The position numbers and the translations under genes were made by a program. The notes beneath the pieces were generated by a model. That model did no database searches, was not told the origin of the DNA, and saw nothing but the letters and a program-made list of their open reading frames with translations. A stretch of DNA of 36,626 bases from a virus: IMG/VR virus record IMGVR_UViG_3300035698_005646, positions 1 to 36,626 of that record, one strand, 5' to 3'. Of this stretch, positions 1 to 7,154 are shown in pieces (positions within the stretch are counted from its first letter, which is position 1; every line of letters starts with the position of its first letter).

Positions 1-1346
1 GGAGGGGCCATCGACTGGAGCTGGATATATAGATCGTCCGCGTCGGCGGCACCGCGAGAGATAAGGACCTGCCCGCCGTATGTGTCCTCGTGGAGTCGAG
101 CTATGGGCGCGTTGCCCCCGAAGTTTGACCCGTCGTCAAGCGTGATGACGTTGGCGCCTGCCTCATTATACACCCGTACTGTATTGTCCGATACATCGAG
201 TTCGACTCGCTTATAATGCCCCGCCGCACCTGTATCCGTCCGCACAAGTCGCCCCGTGAGCGTCCCCGTGTCAATGTTGTCGCATGACACAAGCCCTGTC
301 TTGATGTAGCCGCCAGTGATGACCGTGGTGCCGAGCTGTGCGATTTCCACCAGTGACAGCGTCGCCAGCGCCCCCTGCCCCGTGATGTTCGCCGCCGTGT
401 TCGCGCCTGTCTGGTCCGCAAGAGCGTCGGTACACTTAGCCTCTGTGCGGGCCACTACAAGAGTACCCGTGGTTATCTTAGTCGCGTCCACATTAGCGAT
501 TTTCGCGTTGGTGATGGTGGCGTTGGCGATCTTGGCGTCGGTCACGGCAAGGTTGGCAATGAACGCTGTCCCAATCACCATGTTGGCTGAGGAGTTCCAC
601 ACAAGCGTGTGGGTGCCCGCGGTGTTAATGGCGATCATGAAGGCCGTGGTGCCGAGCGCCGGGTGGGTGGCCGAGGCTGAATAGGTGGCCGCCCCGATAG
701 TCCAGTACACATAGGCCAACGCCGTGTTGCCCGCGGTGATGGGGTAGGACGCGCCCCCATAGACTATGCTATGGGCATTCCACGCAATGGACCCCGCGCC
801 CGGCGAGTTGTTGGTCCAAGCGTCCCCAGTGAGCACCACGGTGTTTGTGAATTGCTTGGTGGCAGTCACGGCGAAGTCCGCGATATCCGTAGCCTCCACG
901 CCTACTGAACGTCCGCTAATACCGGCGGTAATACTGGGGTAGAACGCGGAGGCCACGTCTGAGGTATTGATCGCCTTGATCCAGTAGTAGCGGGTGGAGT
1001 TGGGCACGCCTATCACGTCGAGATACGCCAGCCCCTTCACCTCGGCTATCTTGCTCGCCCCGGACACGTTGTTGTTCGTGGAGCTCCATACCTCCACATG
1101 CTTCAGGTCGTAGTCGGCAGGATTGGTCCAGCTCAGGGCGATCGCGTTGAAGTAGCCTGTGGTGGCCAACCCCGTGGGCGGACTGGGCGCAGCCTGCTTG
1201 CCGTGAATCACAATGCTATTGCGGGCCGCGCTCTCTATCGGCTCCTGGGTGCCATCCGGCCCCATGGCTCTCACCACTACCTCATACTCATGCCCCACCA
1301 CGAAGTCATAGGTGAGGGAGGTGCGCTTGTCATTGCTCGTGATCAT
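1..1346 (-). CDS. Central tail fibre / distal part of J-like tail protein (partial, C-terminus beyond left edge)
   Basis: The frame is open from the ATG at 1346 to the left edge (448 codons seen). The start overlaps the preceding stop as ATGA. The first ~60 residues read like the second half of an fnIII domain (YDFVVGHEYEVVVRA). A complete fnIII domain follows (~55-150; PPTGL...ALSWTNPADYDL...VEVWSSTNN). Next come a beta-rich region and a short repeat with the pattern DAKIANATITNAKI (~270-290), common in phage fibres just before a DUF1983-type C-terminal region. The family acts at the tail tip in host recognition. Because it starts in mid-domain, it looks like the downstream half of a divided J protein (see 1782-4985). 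Identification as a tail fibre is firm; its exact end is not visible. Confidence 0.8.
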   Translation of the reverse strand, partial: MITSNDKRTSLTYDFVVGHEYEVVVRAMGPDGTQEPIESAARNSIVIHGKQAAPSPPTGLATTGYFNAIALSWTNPADYDLKHVEVWSSTNNNVSGASKIAEVKGLAYLDVIGVPNSTRYYWIKAINTSDVASAFYPSITAGISGRSVGVEATDIADFAVTATKQFTNTVVLTGDAWTNNSPGAGSIAWNAHSIVYGGASYPITAGNTALAYVYWTIGAATYSASATHPALGTTAFMIAINTAGTHTLVWNSSANMVIGTAFIANLAVTDAKIANATITNAKIANVDATKITTGTLVVARTEAKCTDALADQTGANTAANITGQGALATLSLVEIAQLGTTVITGGYIKTGLVSCDNIDTGTLTGRLVRTDTGAAGHYKRVELDVSDNTVRVYNEAGANVITLDDGSNFGGNAPIARLHEDTYGGQVLISRGAADADDLYIQLQSMAP

Positions 1347-1558
1347 AGCATTGGCTCCTGATACAGCCGTCTCCACGCCTCGGGGGACGTGGTGGGGGTG
1401 TTCCCCACATTATGGGTGATCTTGCTTAGGAACGCATGCCAGGCACCATCACTGGCGCTCCGGTAGAGCACGGCGTCATCCACCTCGTAGGAGGCAGTGG
1501 TATCCCATTCCCCTTTCCAATCAAGCGTCTCGTCAACAACAACCCACGGTGTGGCCAT
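1343..1558 (-). CDS. Small CBM5/12-like carbohydrate-binding module protein
   Basis: This 71-residue protein is essentially one small module: aromatic W-K-G-E-W at the start, Y-E-V-D-D-A-V, then an N-T-P stretch and a final W-R-R-L-Y. This is the pattern of chitin-binding-like CBM5/12 modules found in phage tail proteins. The same pattern occurs, cut short, at the C-terminus of the large tail protein at 1782-4985. The start at 1558 is preferred over a TTG at 1594 because AGGGGG lies at the right distance upstream. The stop overlaps the next start as ATGA, so the two are probably translated together. Sugar binding at the tail tip is inferred. It may be a detached piece of the J protein. Confidence 0.6.
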   Translation of the reverse strand: MATPWVVVDETLDWKGEWDTTASYEVDDAVLYRSASDGAWHAFLSKITHNVGNTPTTSPEAWRRLYQEPML

Positions 1559-1568
1559 ACCCGTCCCC

Positions 1569-1778
1569 CTACTCCGAACTGAGGAGCTTGTCAAGCTTCA
1601 GGTTGATGGTCACGAGCTGCCTCTCAATAAGCTCCACCTTCACCCGATTGGTGATGATGTCAGCCCTGAGCCGCTCGGTCTGCACCTGCATACCCATCAG
1701 GAACCCGATCACGGTCAGCATCACGTAGATTGTGTAACGATACATGGTAGTCTTATCCTTCTCATCTGGGTTCGGCAT
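1569..1778 (-). CDS. Small single-span membrane protein with coiled-coil tail
   Basis: This 69-residue protein has one clear hydrophobic segment at about residues 15-32 (TIYVMLTVIGFLMG) followed by a charged amphipathic helix rich in Leu, Ile, Lys and Glu (~35-69). Its ATG follows the TAG stop of the J-like gene by three bases, in the same reading frame, with GGGGAG upstream. Single-span proteins of this size in phages include holins and accessory membrane proteins, but nothing here identifies a family. Its position inside the tail-tip genes is unusual for a holin. I do not assign a function; a membrane location is the only solid prediction. Confidence 0.55.
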   Translation of the reverse strand: MPNPDEKDKTTMYRYTIYVMLTVIGFLMGMQVQTERLRADIITNRVKVELIERQLVTINLKLDKLLSSE

Positions 1779-1781
1779 ACC

Positions 1782-4700
1782 CTAACTCCCCGGTGTCGTT
1801 GTGTTTGCGTCCCCAAGGCTGATATAGGTCTTGCCATCGTGCTCCACCTTGTCCCCGAAGCTGTAGCCGTCTGATACGGTTTCCCATGCCCCTTGCCAAT
1901 CGACGTCGCTCACATCCACATCCCGGAAGTACACTTCCCACGACCCCCGCGGATCGCCCTGCACCGTATCCCATGATACTTGGATAGATGACTCATACTC
2001 CCCCGTCACCCTGTTGCGCGACAGTATCTCTCGGAGCTGCACATTGGAGGCGAAGTTGAGTAGGTTGGCGAGCTCCTCAGTGGACTCGTTGGAGATGGCG
2101 ATCTTGCTACTCACATATTGCCCGTAGGCGTCACCGGGTGGATCGTCCCCTGGTGCGAATGCCTCGTAGAGGGCGGCGTCGTACTGGACCAGAGTGAGAG
2201 TGCGCATAAGCTCGTTGGTGCGGCCAATCTTGGTCACACGATACTGCTTGGTGGCGAAGGCTGCCTCCCCAAATGCATACACCTCGTAGGCTGCGGGAGT
2301 GGTATCCCACGACCACCCGATAGCGGGATCAAACACCAGTGTGTTGGAGCTTGTGGGGCTCGTGTAGCCATTCTGTACCTCTCTGGTGCCGTTGCCGTGG
2401 TAGACGGTGAAGGTGTACTGGGTGCCAGCCACCATAGTCAGAGTGCGATCCACCACCACGGTGATCACGCCCGCCACATCCGTCACGCTCACGATACGAC
2501 CGCCTTGGCCAGAGGTGAGGATGTCGTGTTGTACTTCCACCACATCCCCAGCCTTCACCCCAATGGCCTCCACATCCACCCCAAAGCTCACCATGTTGTC
2601 GAGCAGGAGGTTGGAGGTGAGAAGGTACTGGGTGATGCTCACGGCTTGGTCAAAGCTATTGGTGCCATAGAGCGTGATGGCCGTGGGTGAGTTCAGGTCA
2701 GTGCCCGTGTCCCAGTCCGCAGTGCGCACGGCAATCGTGGTGCGCTCATAGTTCCGGTCGGCGTCCCAGTAGGCGGCCTCGATCATGCTCATGCGGTTCT
2801 TGCGATCAAGGTACTGCTGCACGAAGGTGTCGAGGTGGATGTTGCCTATGGTGAAGACTTGGCTCACACTGGCGGCCATATCTGCGAAAGCATAAATGGT
2901 GGTGCCGATGGGATAGACCATGCCATGGCCTTCTTGGCATAGACGCAATATGGCGTCCCATGCGCTCATGAAGGTGTCGTACACGATGTTGACGGTATAG
3001 CCGAGGGTGGTGCTGTCCACATCCCGAGACCCCTCATAGCCGATGTGCTCCGCCCACACCTTGAATGAGCGGTAGTCGAGGCGGCGGTGGTCCACACCGC
3101 ATCCGTATATGGCATCGGCATCGTCATTGCCATAGTCAGGGTAGGCCGGGTGATCGGGATGGCCGTTGGCGAGAATATCATAGACCGCCCATGCGTAGTT
3201 GGTTGCGTCCCCCGTCACCCACTCCTTCTTGTTACTATTGTACACCCACACATCACTCCGCTCCACATCCACCTGCACGTCGAGGTCGCTGTTGATCTGG
3301 CTTGAGGCGAGGGCTTTGATGCCCAGCAGCGGCTCTCCGGGATAGGTGAAGCCAGGCCAGTCCCCATCGGAATTGTCAGAGCCAAACACGATCCCCATCA
3401 CACTCACCAGCTTCACCACACACGGCGAGCTGGCCGACACCCGGATGTCGTAGGACTCTTCGGGATCAAGCAAGCCCAAAGGGTAATCGTCTGGGAGTGC
3501 CCGCAGCGATAAGGCGAACGGCTGTGTGGTAGCACGGATGATGGTGCGGTTATCAATGTCGGTTCCGTGGGTGGGCAGGCCGGAGTAGCGGTCATTCCTC
3601 CGTACATCCGGGTCGGGTACGAAGTTGCCACTACGGGGTATGGAGGCGGGATAGTCCTCGAAATCGGTCCATGTGTCTGCGCCATGCAGACGGTATTGGG
3701 CAAACAGGCGGCATGCGGCCGACCGCAGACCCCCCTCGGGCTTCTGTCCATAGAGGCCATAGGGGAGCTCAAACACCACCTCCAGATTGTGGGCGTTGGT
3801 GATCTCAGTGACCGGGTAGACCCAATCAGCCGTCTCCGGACACGCCATGTCGTTGGCCAGGAAGGGGCTCTTGGCGTAGGCGGTATTGTGGGTGGCCACG
3901 ATGTGCTTGGTGGACCCGCTTGGCGCCGTCGTGTGCTGCACTTGGTAGTCCGCTTCGCTCACTGCCGTGTCGAGGTAGAGGTAATTGACCTTGCCGATGG
4001 TGTACTCCGCGTTGTTTGCGGGTATGGTGTAGGCGGTGCCGCGGATCAACAGGGTGTGGGTATGCCATATAAATTTGGGACGGGATGGATTTATGAATCC
4101 AAGTGAGAGCTGCAGCTCCTTGGGATTGACCTCGGCTACATCCATATACACAGCAAGGTCTTGGGTGTAGGTGGCGTAGGCCGCCTCGAACCCCAATATC
4201 ACCATCTGCTCTGGCAGTCCCGGTCGCGTCTCCCACTGCACCTCTGCCCCGAAATCCCCGATGGCACGTCCGTTGATGATGATGTCCTCTGCGAAGGATG
4301 CGGTGCCGTGGCCATACGGCGTCTCCCCCTCGTTGAGGAAGGTGACTCCGGGCATGGAGCCGTCCGCCAGGGTATACTCGGCGCCGTACTCCAACGAGTC
4401 CAGATCATCATCGGTAGGGAGGTCGCGTTCATCCACGCGATGTGCCGCCAGCCCGTAGAGCGCATAGAGATACTGCTTATCCCCCTCAATCTTGATGTAG
4501 CGGTTCTTGAGCGTGGGGCGTACCCGCACCTTGCCATATACGATCGGCATGGGCTTGCCCTGAGCCGCATTGGGGCTGCTCTGGTAGTGCCACGCATATG
4601 ATGCCGACTGTGAGCGGTCCTGTGGCTCCTTGTCCCGGAGGAAGAGCCTGATGGCATTGCCCCCGACAAAGCCGAGCCATGCCTTACCTGCAACTCCGGC

Positions 4701-4985
4701 CCAACCCGCAGGGGTGGCGAAGAGTGCTCCGGCAAGCGCGATGTTGGCCACGTTGCGCCACATGGTACGGTCTCCCCCCTCCGGCACCATCACCACGGTA
4801 TACTCTTCCTTACGCGCTGGGAAGATGGCATCCAGCGCCTCGGCCAGCATCTCCCCATTGCATGCCACAATAGCCTCACCCGCGTACTCCAGATACTCGG
4901 CCAGAGGTTTCCCCGACTCCCACGCATACTCCTCAGTGGTAGACCCGCCCGTGAGTGGATTGAGGATGTTAGTGATTCGGAACAT
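1782..4985 (-). CDS. Tail tip / host-specificity protein, lambda J-like (N-terminal and central part)
   Basis: This 1067-residue protein follows the K-like peptidase, where J stands in lambda. The start at 4985 overlaps the previous gene by 17 bases and has GGAAGG upstream. Early residues hold helices and a hydrophobic patch (~70-95), then PMPIVYGKVRVRPT, a stretch typical of phage tail-tip hub proteins. The central part resembles the J hub (baseplate-hub fold). Near the end is half an fnIII domain (SIQVSWDTV...SWEVYFRDV). The last ~45 residues look like a CBM5/12 module (DWQGAWETVSDGYSFGDKV) that stops, at TTTPGS and a TAG codon, before its expected closing tryptophan. Role: tail-tip assembly and receptor contact. 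J assignment is good; division into several frames is discussed in the findings. Confidence 0.85.
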   Translation of the reverse strand: MFRITNILNPLTGGSTTEEYAWESGKPLAEYLEYAGEAIVACNGEMLAEALDAIFPARKEEYTVVMVPEGGDRTMWRNVANIALAGALFATPAGWAGVAGKAWLGFVGGNAIRLFLRDKEPQDRSQSASYAWHYQSSPNAAQGKPMPIVYGKVRVRPTLKNRYIKIEGDKQYLYALYGLAAHRVDERDLPTDDDLDSLEYGAEYTLADGSMPGVTFLNEGETPYGHGTASFAEDIIINGRAIGDFGAEVQWETRPGLPEQMVILGFEAAYATYTQDLAVYMDVAEVNPKELQLSLGFINPSRPKFIWHTHTLLIRGTAYTIPANNAEYTIGKVNYLYLDTAVSEADYQVQHTTAPSGSTKHIVATHNTAYAKSPFLANDMACPETADWVYPVTEITNAHNLEVVFELPYGLYGQKPEGGLRSAACRLFAQYRLHGADTWTDFEDYPASIPRSGNFVPDPDVRRNDRYSGLPTHGTDIDNRTIIRATTQPFALSLRALPDDYPLGLLDPEESYDIRVSASSPCVVKLVSVMGIVFGSDNSDGDWPGFTYPGEPLLGIKALASSQINSDLDVQVDVERSDVWVYNSNKKEWVTGDATNYAWAVYDILANGHPDHPAYPDYGNDDADAIYGCGVDHRRLDYRSFKVWAEHIGYEGSRDVDSTTLGYTVNIVYDTFMSAWDAILRLCQEGHGMVYPIGTTIYAFADMAASVSQVFTIGNIHLDTFVQQYLDRKNRMSMIEAAYWDADRNYERTTIAVRTADWDTGTDLNSPTAITLYGTNSFDQAVSITQYLLTSNLLLDNMVSFGVDVEAIGVKAGDVVEVQHDILTSGQGGRIVSVTDVAGVITVVVDRTLTMVAGTQYTFTVYHGNGTREVQNGYTSPTSSNTLVFDPAIGWSWDTTPAAYEVYAFGEAAFATKQYRVTKIGRTNELMRTLTLVQYDAALYEAFAPGDDPPGDAYGQYVSSKIAISNESTEELANLLNFASNVQLREILSRNRVTGEYESSIQVSWDTVQGDPRGSWEVYFRDVDVSDVDWQGAWETVSDGYSFGDKVEHDGKTYISLGDANTTTPGS

Positions 4986-5415
4986 ACCGGTAGTACCCTT
5001 CCATAGCCCCCTGGAGCATCTCCATGGGCGTGATGACCACATTGGTAGCCTCAGTAGTGTGCATGATCCTCCCGTTGCCTACGAACACTCCGGCGTGCGT
5101 GATGTAATGCCGGTGCATCCGCATCAGCACCACCAGTGGCATATCATAGTCCATTGGTTCGAGGATGCGGGTCCACGTCAGGGATCGCTTCTGCTGGTCG
5201 GCCAGCACCGCAATCGTGGCGTAGGAGAATGCTCCCACGGTGAAGTCGGGGAAAGTCAGCCCATACCGCTTCCCCACAGCCATCACTAGCCCCCAGCAGT
5301 CCAGCCCCACAGCCGGGTTCCGCCCCCCATCCACAAAGGGAATACCCACGAGCCCCTTCAGCTTATCCGTATACCCCGCCCGCAATGCCAGGGCTTCCTC
5401 CAAAGTTCTGTGCAT
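4969..5415 (-). CDS. NlpC/P60 tail peptidase, lambda K-like
   Basis: This 148-residue cysteine peptidase domain belongs to the NlpC/P60 superfamily. The catalytic cysteine is Cys40 in GLDCWGL and the histidine is His107 in ITHAGVFVGNG, with GRIMHT following, as in phage tail-assembly peptidases. The start at 5415 is chosen because the domain begins there and AGGA lies upstream; it overlaps the L-like gene by 53 bases. Lambda K has an extra N-terminal JAMM domain; this protein has only the NlpC part. In the virion the family sits at the tail tip and is thought to cut peptidoglycan or process tail proteins during assembly. No separate lambda I homologue lies between this gene and J. Confidence 0.85.
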   Translation of the reverse strand: MHRTLEEALALRAGYTDKLKGLVGIPFVDGGRNPAVGLDCWGLVMAVGKRYGLTFPDFTVGAFSYATIAVLADQQKRSLTWTRILEPMDYDMPLVVLMRMHRHYITHAGVFVGNGRIMHTTEATNVVITPMEMLQGAMEGYYRYVPNH

Positions 5416-6775
5416 TGTCTCGATTCCTGCATGCTTTGAGTGTATGGTCGCATCCACTGTAGCCAAGCTGTATGGTGACCGATTCCCCTGCGGACTCCGC
5501 AGTGAAGGTCTCATCCTCCACCACGAACGCATCCACATAGGAGTCATCCACGGGATAGTAGTTATCTGCCAGGTAGAAGCCGTCATTGTGCGCCGAGCCG
5601 CTGATGGTGAATCCTGCATTGGCATCAAGGTTGCGGCGAGTGAAGTCTCCAGCTACCGCGCCCTCCACCACGCACACCCCGTCGAAGTAAGCCCACCCGA
5701 TCCCCAGGAGCTTTATCGTGAGAATGGATGTGAATGCGGACACTGTAGTGATCGTGAGCCGTTCCCAAGCTCCGATGGTAGTAGCCTTGGCTGTAACTGA
5801 CCAAGGACCCCCGGCATATACCCGCATACGGATACCGTCGCTGGCAGTCGTGGAATCAGTCCACACCCAACAACTCACGGAATAGACTGTACCTACACTC
5901 ACGGAGATATCCTGTTGGAGACCCTGTTCCGGGTCACTTCCCAGGTTCAAGCCATGATAGTAGGAATAAGCCCCATACTTGACGTGGGTTTGGCTCCATC
6001 GGCGTCCACACGTCAGCTTAGACCGGAGATCATAGAGTTCCCAGCCAGTGGCATGGCTCCCATACGCCCACCCGCTCACGCTCCCTTGTTCCCCATCCGC
6101 AAATCCCCCATTGACGGTGAGGTTGCCAGGGCATGTGCGGATTCCGGGGGCCAAATCAAACACACCATCCAGCAGCCCGCCACCAGCCATTGATATACGA
6201 TTATACGCCGCACCCGGCACAAACGATATCAGGCTACTCGTGAGCGATGCCCCTGCCCCCGTGGGTTGGCGGTATCTGCACATGGCCCCGCCAAATCGAT
6301 GCCGACAAAAGCTCGGGGTGTAGCGGTCACGTGGAAAGCGTCGGCTCAACAGGCTTGGTATCCCCACGGTTAGTACTATGGCTTGAGTGGTCACCTCACA
6401 CGCCAGCACCTCGGCGGTTTCATCCACGGCTGCCGATGGTAGCTCCAGATGGTCAGAGTGGACAATGCGGAGGCGGATTTCACTCTCCACCAACCCCCTG
6501 GTAGCCGCCACCCTCTGCCGCAACCCACCCGCCGTATCCACTTCATAGATATATATCTTGTATTCGGGAAATTCCCCGCTGGTGCTCACCTGCACGTCAT
6601 CCACGGTGAAGGGCATGGCTTCATAGACCGGCCCATCGGGATCGGGCCACACCACGTCCTCATTGTTATTGGTATACCGCAGATTACCATACCCCGTGGT
6701 TCCTATCTCCAGCAGGGATATCCACGCTCCGCCGGCGGCGATCTTGTTGGCCTCAGTGGTGTAGGCGGCGTTCAT
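5363..6775 (-). CDS. Minor tail protein L-like, Fe-S type, with inserted jelly-roll domain
   Basis: This 470-residue protein lies between the M-like and K-like genes, as L does in lambda. It has the four-cysteine pattern of the L family: Cys157-X8-Cys166 (FCRHRFGGAMC) and Cys442-X6-Cys449 (CDHTLKAC), then the family's NFGG-x-PGI ending. In lambda L these cysteines bind an iron-sulfur cluster. Between the two pairs, where lambda has a short loop, about 275 residues are inserted. Residues ~218-372 look like a carbohydrate-binding jelly-roll (CBM4/9-like: LTVNGGFADG... LQQDISVSVGTVYSVSCWVW...GAWERLTIT). The start at 6775 overlaps the upstream stop as ATGA. Role: tail-tip complex; the insert probably adds surface binding. 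Confidence 0.85.
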   Translation of the reverse strand: MNAAYTTEANKIAAGGAWISLLEIGTTGYGNLRYTNNNEDVVWPDPDGPVYEAMPFTVDDVQVSTSGEFPEYKIYIYEVDTAGGLRQRVAATRGLVESEIRLRIVHSDHLELPSAAVDETAEVLACEVTTQAIVLTVGIPSLLSRRFPRDRYTPSFCRHRFGGAMCRYRQPTGAGASLTSSLISFVPGAAYNRISMAGGGLLDGVFDLAPGIRTCPGNLTVNGGFADGEQGSVSGWAYGSHATGWELYDLRSKLTCGRRWSQTHVKYGAYSYYHGLNLGSDPEQGLQQDISVSVGTVYSVSCWVWTDSTTASDGIRMRVYAGGPWSVTAKATTIGAWERLTITTVSAFTSILTIKLLGIGWAYFDGVCVVEGAVAGDFTRRNLDANAGFTISGSAHNDGFYLADNYYPVDDSYVDAFVVEDETFTAESAGESVTIQLGYSGCDHTLKACRNRDNAQNFGGSPGIAGGVYG

Positions 6776-7152
6776 ACTGCCTCCAGCCCAAACTCCGCTT
6801 GCCAGAATAGGAAATTGGTCTTCGGGTGTGGGGTGAAGTGCATCAGGCTGGATAGGCGCACGGTGTAGGAGGTGGAGTCGAGAGGATTGGTCCATGTGAA
6901 GGAGTTTGATCCCCCCACTACCGTATCACTCTCGAAGTCCAGCAGAGCGTCCTTATTGGCCGTTGTGAGCCACTCGTAGCGCAAGGCAGGCCATGACCGC
7001 GTTATCCGGGTGAAACGCGCTCTCGTGGTGATATAGCCCCCGTCTGACTGGCTCCGTATTGTGGGGTTATGGGCTATCACGTTCTTGAGCGACTCGCCAG
7101 TGGGGTTATGCACCGTTGTACCATAGCGGTATATGACTGGGAATGCGGCCAT
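6772..7152 (-). CDS. Minor tail protein M-like
   Basis: This 126-residue protein lies directly after the tape measure gene (2-base gap) and before the L-like gene, the position of lambda M. The sequence has the family's general form: basic and aromatic beta strands (TTRARFTRITRSWPALRYEWLT), a loop, then FTWTNPLDSTSYTVRL and a final FWQAEFGLEAV. M proteins form part of the tail-tip complex that joins the tape-measure-filled tube to L and J. Assignment rests on order, length and strand pattern rather than on any catalytic motif. Confidence 0.75.
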   Translation of the reverse strand: MAAFPVIYRYGTTVHNPTGESLKNVIAHNPTIRSQSDGGYITTRARFTRITRSWPALRYEWLTTANKDALLDFESDTVVGGSNSFTWTNPLDSTSYTVRLSSLMHFTPHPKTNFLFWQAEFGLEAV

Positions 7153-7154
7153 AC

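Noticed and set aside
1569-1778. Holin assignment for the small membrane protein
   Set aside because: A single span and coiled coil are not specific, the gene lies among tail-tip genes, and no endolysin or spanin gene is next to it.
4969-5042. Separate lambda I homologue between K-like and J-like genes
   Set aside because: The K-like and J-like genes overlap by 17 bases; there is no room for I. The longer J frame starting at 5042 also lacks support compared with 4985.
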